DNA from: Siphonodentalium dalli
Lineage: Eukaryota > Mollusca > Scaphopoda > Gadilida > Siphonodentaliidae
Reading direction: 5' to 3'
DNA: 64,000 nucleotides
Assembly: GCA_032622095.1 (NCBI GenBank)
Contig: CP136061.1
Span: forward strand, 24,304,991-24,368,990
A program made the position numbers and the translations under genes. The notes below the pieces were generated by a model, which was not told where the DNA came from, made no database searches, and saw only the letters and a program-made list of their open reading frames with translations. This document shows positions 48,312 through 58,549 of the stretch, one piece after another (positions within the stretch are counted from its first letter, which is position 1; each line of letters starts with the position of its first letter).

Positions 48312-48785
48312 CGCGCTCCGCGTGTATACTAAATGTAGAGATTCTAGTTTCGCCTGGGCGCTGGGGTTTTTATTTATAGAAATGGGAATTTTGGGACGGA
48401 TTTAAAAGTCGAACTGCGACTCGGAGGCCGAGTCAGGTAAAAGGTGAAGTTTGGAATTTCTATTTCGTGTATTGTCCTTTACATTATTTTGTCAATAATG
48501 TTAATTACGTCAATTACGAATAAAAGAAATGAAAAGATAATTTGTAAGTCTTATATTTCAACTTTTATAGATATTTTTCGTTCTGAAGCCCACTGAGGGT
48601 TGTGGTCGGAGACGGCCGAGTCGGCCGCCGGTTCGTTAATTAGGTGCTGGTTGTTATTGTTATTTTAACGGAATTCTGAGTTGGTCATTCGCGAAACCGA
48701 TATATTTTATATTCTATAATTACAATCATTGGTATATAATATATTATCTTGAGCGTGTTACCATTTCGGACATTGGTTTTCTTGT
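48312..48785 (+). mobile_element. Repeat D, copy 3, next to a splice acceptor
   Basis: Same orientation as 12832-13309, from CGCTCCGCGTGTATACT to ACATTGGTTTTCTTG. It ends about 15 bp before the AG of the exon 3 acceptor (48800-48801), so its end forms part of the pyrimidine-rich tract. Confidence 0.85.
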
Positions 48786-48801
48786 TTTATGTTTGCTTTA
48801 G

Positions 48802-48999
48802 ATTGCCCAGAATCCCACGGATATTCGAATCATACTCTGGGCGGTCAGGAATACTGTCTAAGATACAGCTACCGTGCAGATACACGATATAACGCACGGC
48901 TTGACTGCTCTACGGACGGGGCGTACTTTATCCTAGTTAGAAGTCGTCAGATGCTCGACGATTTGGCGGTTTTGCTCGATAAATGGGGGCATGGGAAAA
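48802..48999 (+). CDS. Lectin-like gene exon 3: first half of the C-type lectin domain
   Basis: The acceptor GTTTGCTTTAG is phase 1, completing the codon opened at 44703. It encodes CPESHGYSNHTLGGQEYCLR, then the C-type lectin alpha-helical half with RYNARLDCSTDGAYFILVRS and QMLDDLAVLLDKW. The N-terminal cysteine pair (DCP, YC) marks a long-form domain, and LDC is the first canonical cysteine. The donor A|GTAAGT at 49000 leaves phase 1. C-type lectin domains bind sugars or proteins outside the cell (family knowledge). Confidence 0.85.
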
Positions 49000-49889
49000 G
49001 TAAGTGAGATATCAGCGACTACTGTTATGAATCTGGAACATATTTGCGATTGTGATAACGATACCTGGATGTGAGACCTTGAATTATTTAATACATAACA
49101 CCAGGCAGACGCTCTACTATAATACATGTATATAATATCAGTCATATGCATTAATCTGATGCCGGGTAGTTGCCTAGCAACCGTTGCTAAGAATAGTCTG
49201 TCGCCAATGTCGCCACATGTGAAAATGAGCAGTAGTGTATAAGGAACATATGTGCCAAGTTTCATGCTTTTATCACCCTTTTCACAGTTGGTGTGTTTTC
49301 TACAACAAGCACTTGGACTAGCGGAAGAGCAAAATGTGACGAGAGCTAGTTTAGTGGGTAGGGTTATGTTTTTACAATATTGACCACTTATCATAGGTAT
49401 AGTTGCTAATCCCGCATATAATATTGCAGGAGTGTTGTCTGTGCAGTTTTTAAAACAAATTGCTTGCGCCTACGTAATGAATAGCCCGAGAAATTTGACA
49501 TCGAATAGGACAGTTTGTCTTAAATCGTCATTTTTTTGGGGTCATTATGTTATTTTATATCCATATCTGCGAAATTCATTCAAATCCCCCCGTTGAATTT
49601 GTATCTCTGATTCGAGAATTGTGCATTGAACAATATTGAGTACATTTGGTATATGTTTCGGCTGAAATATTTTTATATCATCCCATTATTCCTATGATTG
49701 TGAAAAATATATAACTTTTATTTTTTTATGGAAAAAATTTATTAACTCCGAAAGCTCAACTCCGATTTTAGGGGACTTTTCGTGACGCATCCGCGATGTT
49801 ATGGCCTAAATAATATAAAATAAATCAGCTTTCCCCTATTTATTTATTTCCTTACTTTTCCCCTTTCACGCCTAATGTTCCTGGGCTAA
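49000..49889. other. Lectin intron 3, proximal part
   Basis: No exon-like stretch. The 153-residue - strand ORF overlapping exon 3 (48933-49394) shows no domain and is treated as chance. Confidence 0.5.
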
Positions 49890-50050
49890 AGAGCTACTGA
49901 TATCAAACATACCATTCCATACAAAGATCGCGATATCTCGATCCACATGAGCGACTGATATCAACATACTATTCCATACAAAGATCGCGATATCTCGATC
50001 CACATGAGCGATTGATATCAAACATACTATTCCATACGAAGATCGTGCCA
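49890..50050. repeat. ~57-bp tandem repeat, three units
   Basis: GCGACTGATATCAACATACT, then TTCCATACAAAGATCGCGAT and ATCTCGATCCACATGA. Noncoding, intronic. Confidence 0.85.
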
Positions 50051-50418
50051 TATCAATTTGTGTTTCTATTTAAAATAATGATTGATGGGTGGGGTTGTTA
50101 AACTTTGCAGGACGGTGTGTCGGGGTGGGTGTGTTATCGAAATTGCCAAAAACATGTATTTACACCCTCATGTAATTTTTTACTCAATTGATTAATAACT
50201 CATAACCCATGAAACAGTTTTAAGGATGTCGTAACTACAAAGCACGAGATATAGTTATGTTCTTATGATCACATAGAGGCCTTATTAAAGTTGGCATTGA
50301 CCACAGCGATATTGAATGTGGAACCATTAGGTAACAACCTATTTTCCATATTTTTTTTATATTATACATAACATAAACGCATATCGTTGAAAGTTTGACT
50401 CAATCCCAAATCGACCAG

Positions 50419-50817
50419 TTGACCCTTTACCCAACAAACCGGCCAAAACCGGCCAAATAAAGCTTCAACAGCCTAAAATATCTTCGGTCTGTCTCAATAG
50501 AACCATACAAATATGGATATCATTGGAACCGGCTCCTTGACCACATTGTGATAGTTACAGTTATGCCCTGTGCCAATGCATTCTCTTATATATGCGAGTC
50601 GACCATAGGTCGCCTCGCATATATAAGAGAATGCATTGGCCTAAAAAAATCTTTTTTTAACACTTTTTACCATTTTTTCTTACATTCTTTAACAATTTTA
50701 TAATTTTTAATGTGTTAAGCCAATGCATTCTCTTATATATGCGAGGCGACCTATGGTCGACTCGCATATATAAGAGAATGCATTGGCACAGGGCCCTTCT
50801 GTTGGGTAAAGGGTTAA
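50419..50817. mobile_element. TTAA MITE with two hairpin modules, copy 2 (reverse)
   Basis: Reverse orientation and nearly identical to 38826-39223. The left flank reads TTGA instead of TTAA (50419-50422); the right is TTAA (50814-50817). Hairpins lie at 50573-50639 and 50720-50786. It sits in lectin intron 3. Confidence 0.8.
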
Positions 50818-51184
50818 CATACCAATAGATACCTTTCGCAAAATGAATGAAAACATATAATTATTACGAATAGCTCTTTGTAGTCATAATTTGTCACGAG
50901 TTCGTGTGTGAGACAATCGTGATTTCTACTCGCAGTAAGGGGGGTATGGGTCTGCGTGTCGTTGTTATTTTGTATATGTCGTTATCAGGTCATATCTCAG
51001 CCCTTTGTGTTTCGCAAGATTCTCATTCTACATGACGAATGACGAATGATTCGACTGCCACTAGTAGATAAAAATTAAGGTCACATGGGGATTACAATTC
51101 AAGGACATAATTTCAGAGTCATCTCCCACACTGGGGAGCTGGGAAACGATCGCGTACTTATTACTATATGATGTATTTGTGAGT
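50818..51184. other. No exon recognised
   Basis: Intronic spacer, nothing assigned. Confidence 0.4.
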
Positions 51185-51630
51185 TTTGTTGAAAATCCAA
51201 AACCGTAATCGTAACAAGGGATAGGGAAAAACGACAACTAATAGAAAGAACACAAATTCTAGTGACGTAGTACCCTATTCGTAATACTTATCTGTTGTCG
51301 TTCATTATCCAAAGCTGTTATCGTAACAACGGATATGGAACAACGATAACGAATAGAAAGAACACAAATTCTAGTGACGTAGTACCCTATTCGTAATACT
51401 TATCTGTTGTCGTTCATTATCCAAAGCTGTTATCGTAACATCGGATATGGAAAAACGACAACGAATAGAAAGAACACAAATTCTAGTGACGTAGTACCCT
51501 ATTCGTAATAATTATCTGTTGTCGTTCATTATCCAAAGCTGTTATCGTAACATCGGATATGGAATAACGACAACGAATAGAAAGAACACAAATTCTAATG
51601 AGGTAGTGTCCTAATCGTAATAATTATATG
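51185..51630. repeat. 112-bp tandem repeat, about four units
   Basis: CACAAATTCTAGTGACGTAG recurs at about 51251, 51363, 51475 and 51587. Each unit contains GTTGTCGTTCATTATCC and an oppositely oriented ACGACAACGAATAG, so single strands could fold. Confidence 0.9.
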
Positions 51631-52004
51631 TTGTGTTCATTGTGCGAAATGTGTCTATTCAGGAATAGCGCTGGAATTATTACAAAGACTATCTGATTCA
51701 TGCATGCACACTTATTATAGCTTGATAAGGCAAGAAGATATATAGTTGATTAATTATGCATGTTTTTATACTGAGACAGCCATGTAAACTGAGGAAGTTC
51801 ATTGACCAAAGGTGTTTATGAAATCTTGACGATTGTGGCCTAAATATCGGGCGTAAAATCATTTATTCCCAGGTTTGGACTCGGAGTTCGGAGTTTGCAG
51901 GCTCCCAAACTTATGAGATTAAACAAACTTATTTACCTAACACCCCCCCCCCCTTCCCCAGATATTGAGACAGCAGTTCACTTCCTTCTAAATTGTATAC
52001 AGAA

Positions 52005-52240
52005 ACAATGTATTATGTAGATGTGTAACATACTACATTTTAGCATACCCATATGTTTGGTCTTCATGCAAACTACTTTACATAAGTTGCATAGAGATAC
52101 GTGAATATATCTACAGATAGACACCACTTATTGTGTAGATGTGTAAAATTCTACATTTTAGCATTCCCGTCTGTTTGGTTTTCATGCAAACTACTTTAAG
52201 TTGCTTGGAGATACATGAATATGTGTACGTATTATGTAGT
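52005..52240. repeat. ~125-bp direct duplication just before exon 4
   Basis: TTATGTAGATGTGTAACATA and GTTTGGTCTTCATGCAAACT occur twice with small changes. The second copy ends about 30 bp before the exon 4 acceptor. Confidence 0.85.
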
Positions 52241-52269
52241 GTGTAACGCGACATTTGTACTTTCAACAG

Positions 52270-52490
52270 GGCCGCTGTGGATCAGCGGTAAAGGTGGATA
52301 TAAAGATGGAAGTTACGTATTCAGAACCAGTGAGCGCAGAGTGGTGTCATGGTTTGAATGGGCGCCACATCAACCCAACGGCTGTGCAGAGAATAACTGT
52401 TGTTTGAATATCCAGCACGACTCCATTCGTTATCTGATGGTTGTATCCCTATGCCCAACGGTCAAATATCCGTATGTGTGCGAGAAATGA
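52270..52490 (+). CDS. Lectin-like gene exon 4: second half of the C-type lectin domain and stop
   Basis: The acceptor TTTCAACAG is phase 1, joining A|GG after exon 3. It encodes PLWISGKGGYKDGSYVF, WFEWAPHQPNGCAENNCCLN and SLCPTVKYPYVCEK, then TGA. WIS replaces the usual WIG, and EW.P.QPN..E..C.. and the final YVCEK fit the domain core. The calcium-site motif EPN/QPD is seen as QPN, and the usual WND is missing (RYLM at that place), so classic calcium-dependent sugar binding is doubtful. Extra cysteines (NGC, NNCC) suggest a non-standard disulphide. With exons 1-3 the protein is 549 residues, with the lectin domain from about 411. Confidence 0.85.
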
Positions 52491-52624
52491 GGCTGCTGGA
52501 GCATACAGCATGCACAGGCTGGCGAGACTTCATATGAGGATTAAACATGGCACACTGGGCTCGCTGCATGTCGTTATACATGTATGCCTCTTTGTTCGAA
52601 GGTGAAGTCGACACACAATAAGCG

Positions 52625-52885
52625 AGATCACTGAGTCGCGGCCTAATTGGATTCATCCAGCCCCGTTCCGTGGTTTCAGAGATTCTTCCCGTCCAGGTTC
52701 CATGGTATTAATGCTACCAGTCAAAGTTCTGGAGTAGCATTTCCATATATGGAGCTTTTGAATATTCATGACTTCCATATATGAAAATGTTACTCAAGAA
52801 CTTTGACCACCTGTGGCACTAGCCACGGAACCGGGCCTGGTGGACCCAACATGACCGCGAGTTAGTGACAGGGCGCATTCTTGCA
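52625..52885. mobile_element. Palindromic MITE, family I (~260 bp)
   Basis: CACTGAGTCGCGGCC on the left pairs with CCGCGAGTTAGTGACAGGGC on the right. CCGTTCCGTGG pairs with CCACGGAACCGGG, and CCATATATGGAG with CTTCCATATATG. A lone arm is at 45620-45710. Noncoding. Confidence 0.8.
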
Positions 52886-53109
52886 AAACTTCTGTTTCAT
52901 AGTTTTAAAGAGATATGAGGCACTTGCAGTGGGTAAATGTGAAAATTCATAAATGTTCGTACAACATTCGGACACCCCCAACGGAGACCCTCTAGCCACA
53001 ACAGCCTAAGTCATAAAGCCACGATAAAGCGAGATTCATCTTCAAAACAAAAACAAAAATATTTTTCTTCGAGCGTTCGAAATTCTCTATAACTCTGTAT
53101 CACTGTAAA

Positions 53110-53650
53110 CTGAGATTGGTTTTCGTTTGTACTGACACGGTTGGGAATCACGTGGTTTCGAGGTTGGTGAGTACCACGATTCAAAATGGCCGAGGCGAGT
53201 GCAAACGTACAAAAAACATAATAAATGAGGAACTGACAAAACACGAACACAGCATTTTAACTGTTACAAGCATATGCTAGTTTATTTTTAAAACAGGTTG
53301 ATACCTTATATGTTCCGAAATACTCAGTAGTTTTCTATAACATTCTGACCAAAGGTTGCCAGTCAGAGGTTCGTGGTATACACCAGTCAATTCATATTGG
53401 ATAATCCTTCGACTGACAACATTGGTCAGAATGTTAGAGCAAGCTAAGTTTGGACATAACTGAGGTATCAGCTTGTTTAAAATATAGTATAGCATATAAT
53501 TGTAGCTGCCAAAATACTATGTAATATGTCATGTTCCTAGTATATTACCTTTTTCGTCGTACTTCTGGTCGCGTTTGCGAACACGTCGGTCGTTTTGGAT
53601 GCGTGAAACTCATCAACTCGAAACCACGTGATTCCCCACCCTGACTGAGT
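53110..53650. mobile_element. Fold-back element (~540 bp)
   Basis: GGGAATCACGTGGTTTCGAG on the left pairs with CTCGAAACCACGTGATTCCC on the right. The inner AACATTCTGACCAAAGGTTG pairs with ACAACATTGGTCAGAATGTT. The inner ends also pair (TTTAAAACAGGTTGATACC with GGTATCAGCTTGTTTAAA). Confidence 0.8.
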
Positions 53651-53683
53651 AATGTGTGAACTAAATGCTGCTGCTATGATGCA

Positions 53684-54303
53684 GGGAGATCATGCCATGA
53701 ATCTCTACTCAGGCTAACGCCCGTAGCGATCATATTCCACCCACATGTCCCTGGTACAATAGACCCACACCAGACACCACCCAAAGACATATTATATGTC
53801 TTTGGTGGTGGGGGTCTATTGTGCCAGGGACCTGTGATTCCACCAGTACAAAACCTTGGAACTTTTTGAAGTTTTGAAAGGGAACCTTATAAAGTCGAAA
53901 ATATAACGCGCGGAATTGATTTCTTAGTTATTTTCTGTTCTTAATAATGTAGTTCACCGTTGGCGAAGGTACCAACTGGATCTTTCACGACTTAAGAGAA
54001 TTTGTGAGCGATTTTTCTTTGCATGGCTTACAATTATGAAATTTATCCCGGGTAATTAATTCGGTGTTTATTGCGATATCGGCTCACAAATGTCAGAGAA
54101 AAACATGCTATTTTGAGTTGGGACATTTACCGACAGTGAAGTACATTATTAAGGAACAGATAATCACTAAGAAATATATTCCTCGCGTTATTTTTCATCT
54201 TTATAAGGTTCCCTGTCAAAACTACAAAAAGTTCCCAGGTTTTGAACTGGTGAAATATGATCTCTACGGGCGTTAGCCAGAGTAGAGATTCATGGCATGA
54301 TAT
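53684..54303. mobile_element. Fold-back family B element with nested MITE
   Basis: GATCATGCCATGAATCTCTA and TAACGCCCGTAG on the left reappear inverted on the right (CTACGGGCGTTAGCC, TAGAGATTCATGGCATGAT). The arms continue through GGAACTTTTTG / CAAAAAGTTCCC and AGGGAACCTTATAAAG. ATGATGCA flanks both sides (53676-53683, 54304-54311), a candidate 8-bp duplication. A second element is nested in the left arm at 53742-53836. Another lone arm is at 2856-2955. Confidence 0.8.
53742..53836. mobile_element. Nested 95-bp hAT-type MITE
   Basis: The termini CACATGTCCCTGGTACAATA and, complemented, CACAGGTCCCTGGCACAATA enclose a near-perfect hairpin. ATTCCACC is duplicated exactly on both sides (53734-53741, 53837-53844). 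An 8-bp duplication and termini starting CA fit hAT (known). Removing it joins the left arm of the outer element to its right-arm sequence. Confidence 0.85.
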
Positions 54304-55640
54304 ATGATGCAGTACTTATCAGGTTCGTCTTGATCGGATACTCTCACTTAGTTCTAAATTATACACTCGAATTAGTGTATGTTTGTATATGGATGTGCAT
54401 GTATATCATAAACACGACAGGAACATGTACTCGTCCATCCAAACAAGTTTCTCTTATATCTTTTAAGATATCGAACTGAAATTTGGTAGTGAGGGGTTTT
54501 TCGATGCGCTGTATTCGATAGAATTGTCACCGGGTTACTCCGATGGCCCAAAATGATGATTCATTGACACTGTACATGTAGATACGTGTATCACACGAAC
54601 GGGAAGTATACGCCGCACAGCTATAAAACGATTGTTGCAGGCCTATCGAACGGAAGCAATTGATTTTCAAATTGTTTTCAGTTTTGTAATCTGCTTCTCT
54701 AGTAAATCGGTTATTGTAAATGTCATCCCATTTAGAAAATTCGAAGGGTCTCATTTATCACCACCCCCCCCCCCCCCCCACTGCCGATCCTTGCCATAAC
54801 ATAATGCTATGCCATAACATAATGCTATGTTATTCCACCAGCAAAATAAGTGCCTAAAACTGCACAAAATAAGTTAGTTAGATGGTCACATAAAACAGAT
54901 TCGTAATTTCACACAATCGGTGTTAATTTGAAGTACTCGTTGGTCGAAATTTTGGTCCTGTGATGACCCTGTAGTACCGAAATTGGACTTTCAAAGAACT
55001 TCGTGAGTAGTGCCTATAATATCAATTCATGCTGTCAGTTCGATTCTTTCCAATATTGAATAATCAAACTAAATATATAGCTAGTGTAAATGATGTTTTT
55101 TTCCCCAGGAAACCTGGGATACAGCTAGCGTTTTCCCCAGGTAACCTGGCACTGAATGAGCATATGCATATATAATGTGTATCATTATACCTACTAACGC
55201 ATGGGCGTAACTGTAACCCTCGTGCGCACTGGGAAGAACTATATATATATACTCTATTTTCCGACCATGGACTGTCTACACTATGCACGTTCTCGCAACA
55301 TATATGACATTCAGACAATGTGTTACCAAAATGACATTATAATGTCGGTCATATTCGAAAAATGTAGAAAACAATAATTGCAATTTTATATAGCGCTTAA
55401 CCAGTTACTTTTTTAAACTTTTAAACATTAAACTATTATCCCAGTCATTTGCACAAGCTAACCAATGAACCGATTGCAGTCATTTACGCCACATGTGTAA
55501 GATGTTTTGGTAATTTTATTTACGAGTGGACCAATGGGCGAATGCATTATGGGTGATTATGTATTCTCGTACTTGAGTAAACCGTACCGATAGAGTCACG
55601 ATAGTCCGACACAGATTAGCACATGTGTTTACGCCACCGG
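54304..55640. other. No gene recognised
   Basis: Contains a run of 16 C near 54764, a CATAACATAATGCTATG duplication near 54797, and two near-copies of CCCAGGNAACCTGG. ORFs are short and unrecognised. Confidence 0.45.
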
Positions 55641-55644
55641 TGTA

Positions 55645-55880
55645 CATGGGGGACATGTCTCTATTCCGAAGGTTCGCTATCCCGAAGGTCCACTATTCCG
55701 AAAGTTCTCTATTCTGAATAATCGCTATTTCGAAGGTTCACTATTCCGAAGGTTTTTGTTATTTTAAGGTTAATTCTATATTCTAAAGTATTGAAAGGGT
55801 TCATTATCACGAAGATTCTTTTTATTAAGGAAATAACTTAAAACATTAAATGTGGTTTTGTTCTCGCGGGTTTTCTTGAG
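55645..55880. repeat. Direct segmental duplication, left copy
   Basis: GGGGGACATGTCTCTATTCC starts a stretch with several CTATTCCGAAGGTT units, followed by TTTTTGTTATTTTAAGGTTA and CATTAAATGTGGTTTTGTT. The right copy is 56097-56345. The spacer also contains duplicated GGGCCCATACCTTTGAA near 55898 and 56059. Confidence 0.85.
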
Positions 55881-56096
55881 ACTTAATGTCATTACGTGGG
55901 CCCATACCTTTGAATTCTTGGCATATAATATGAATGTTGCGGTATGTATGGACCCTCCTGCATTGAGACATGACACAGGTACAGTTGACTTAAGTTCTGT
56001 TCTGTGCGGGCTCCAATTTGGGGTTCAATATTTTAAGGACCAAATTTAGAAATTTATGGGCCCATACCTTTGAACTCTGGGCATATAATATGAATA

Positions 56097-56345
56097 TTGG
56101 GGGACATGTCTCTATTCCGAAGGTTCGCTATCCCGAAGGTCCACTATTCCGAAGGTTCTCTGAATGTTCGCTATTCCGAAGGTTCACTATTCCGAAGGTT
56201 CGCTATTCCGAAGGTTCTCTATTCCGAAGGTTTTTGTTATTTTAAGGTTAATTCTATGTTCTAAAGTATTGAGAGTGTTCATTATCACGAAGATTCTTTT
56301 CATGAAGGAAATAACTTAAAACATTAAATGTGATTTTGTTTTGTT
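56097..56345. repeat. Direct segmental duplication, right copy
   Basis: As the left copy, with more CTATTCCGAAGGTT units (about eight) and an inserted CTGAATGTTC. Expansion of the small unit differs between copies. Confidence 0.85.
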
Positions 56346-56637
56346 TTCGCGGGTTTTCTTCAGTTTAATGTCATTACGTATGACCTTATTTCTCATTACA
56401 TATTCACGCCACGCAGCCCACACAATTGCTATGTTTCCATGCGATTTAATGTCATTACGTATGACGTAATATCTCAATAATCTCAGAGGCGAGAATACGC
56501 CAGCTAAAGGCGGATTATAACAGTGGGACTATAACGCTTAATGAATATTGGAGGCTATAACAAACTGCGTATCAGAATATCGCTGAATAGACGAGTATGA
56601 GATGAACCTAACTGCAATTGTGACTTTGTATTGACTT

Positions 56638-56815
56638 TAAAGGCCAACTTAATTTTCGAGTCATCGATTTTTTAAATAGTATATACGGATTTAATAACAA
56701 TTTATGCCATAAAATTTGAATAAAATACTATAATTCAACACCATTTGAAACGCAGAATACTTCTATCTCCTAGTTTGAAACACCCTGAAACACCTTAAAA
56801 AACGCGTCAAGTCGT
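56638..56815 (+). repeat. Dispersed repeat J, copy 1
   Basis: AAAGGCCAACTTAATTTTCG, then TTTAATAACAATTTATGCCA and AAATACTATAATTCA, also found at 63552-63690. Confidence 0.75.
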
Positions 56816-56849
56816 GCGTCGTATAACTAATAATTAGCAACTAGCATGT

Positions 56850-57557
56850 CCCCTTCGGTTTTCCATAGATTTCGACATAATTTGATACTTAGGGATACTT
56901 GTGTCCGGGAAGTGTTTTGGACGGATCAAATCGTGACCATGACCTTGACCTTCAATGGTCAATTCAAGGTCAAATCGGGTAAAACGGACGGATTTCGACG
57001 AAATTTGATACCTATGGGTACCTTTGTCCGGGGAGTGTTTTGGGCGGGTCAAATCGTGACCCCGACCTGACCTTGACATTTAAAATAGTCAATGCAAGGT
57101 CAATTTGGGTAAAACGGACGGATTTCGACGAAATTTGATACCTATGGATACTTTTGTGCGGGTGGTGTTTTGAACGGGTAAAATCATGACTCCGACCTGA
57201 CCTTGACCTTCAAAATTGTCAATTAAAGGTAAAATCGGGTAAAACGGATGGATTTCGACGAAATTTGATACCTATGGGTACTTTTGTCGGGGGAGTGTTT
57301 TGGACGGGTAAAATCATGACTCCGACCTGACCTTGACCTTCAAAATTGTCAATTAAAGGTCAAGTCGGGTAAAACGGACGGATTTTGACGAAATTTGATA
57401 CCTAGGGGTACTTTTCTCCGGGGGGTGTTTTGGACGGGTAAAATCATGACCATGACCTGACCTTGACTTTCAAAATAGTCAATTCAAGGTCAAATCGCGC
57501 CTTTCGCCGGAAATCAGATGGGAAACAGCCCGGACGAAGTCGGGCCCATCAGCTAGT
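56850..57557 (-). repeat. Dispersed element with 130-bp tandem core (4-5 units)
   Basis: AAAACGGACGGATTTCGACG recurs at 56981, 57111, 57241 and 57371 (period 130). Units contain GAAATTTGATACCTATGGGT, GTGTTTTGGACGGG and GACCTGACCTTGACCTT. The right end is the complement of the head (GCCCGGACGAAGTCGGGCCC, ATCAGCTAG), so the element is on the - strand. ORFs within are artefacts. Confidence 0.9.
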
Positions 57558-57679
57558 GTAATACAGAAGACAGTTTGAATAACGTAATGTATAACACGAG
57601 AAACGGGGAAAAACTTTATATATGGAAGTATGCAAATTTCCCACATGAAATTTGAAAGCTAGTTTATATTATAATTATA

Positions 57680-57755
57680 TTATAATTTATATTTATGGCT
57701 AATAATATGATCTTGGTGGCGTTACCATTTATGACTATGGTTTTCTTATTAAACT
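57680..57755 (+). repeat. Terminal fragment of repeat D
   Basis: AATATGATCTTGGTGGCGTT, then ACCATTTATGACTATGGTTT and TCTTATT correspond to the right end of repeat D (ATTATCTTGAGCGTGTTACC). Diverged. Confidence 0.5.
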
Positions 57756-57874
57756 GTGCATGCGCTGCTCTGGTATGACAAGCTGACTGGTACTAGTTTA
57801 ACGCATGAATGGTGCGAAGTAGACACAGTACGTCGCTCAAATCGGTCAAGGCAATGTTGTCTGTAAAGTCACCA

Positions 57875-57968
57875 AAAAAAAAAAAAACACGCGGGCTGCA
57901 AACTCATCTCGTTGTGCTGACATCGAAGACAAATCGGACACGCTTAACCACTGGACCACTCCAAATGA
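57875..57968 (-). repeat. tRNA-derived SINE fragment, family 2 (- strand)
   Basis: The - strand reads GTGGTCCAGTGGTTAAGCGT, then ACGAGATGAGTTTGCAGCCC. Box A and the weak box B match the head at 8739-8830. A run of 14 A lies beside it on the + strand. Confidence 0.6.
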
Positions 57969-58549
57969 CATATTTTCGATTTTAGAAGAGACAAAATATT
58001 TACAATTTCTAGCAGTTGGAGTCCATTCCTATGAAGCTTAGGCTTAGTAGGGGCTTGCGCTGTTTGGTTCTCGAAATGAAGAATCGGCAGGCGTCCAGAA
58101 ACTTTCGTATTGAACAGTCTATTGGACACACAATTATCCCAAGTTCGAAGTAGTTGGAGTTTACTCTTAGGACGCCTACACTTAGTGGGGAATCGCGCTA
58201 TTTTAATTATTATGTTTGGTTCTTGAACTAACAAATCGACAGGCGTCCAGAACCGTTCGTACTGAAAATTCGCGTTAATCCACTCAGACAATACTTGCAT
58301 AGTATAACCACCCGTGCAGCGGTTCGATTATATCTTATGGGAGGGAAATAAAAGTTAATTATTCATTATGTTCGTCATCAAGAAATCTGAACGTTTTGTT
58401 GTGCGATGAGTCCGTCACAAGGTCATGCTATGTGCTGTGATGACATTGACGCATCCAATTCGGTCCCCGCTTCAATTATGTCGTTGCTATCGGCAGGTCT
58501 TATTATTAGTCATATATAAAATAATTATATTCCAGCTTTAATGTAGGGG
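57969..58549. other. No gene recognised
   Basis: Two similar stretches (CAGGCGTCCAGAA near 58087 and 58239; TAGTTGGAGT / CAGTTGGAGTCCATTC) show an internal direct repeat of about 150 bp. The 118-residue - strand ORF across it is not recognised. Confidence 0.45.

Noticed and set aside
48933-49394. 153-residue - strand ORF
   Set aside because: It overlaps lectin exon 3 on the other strand and shows no domain. Likely chance.
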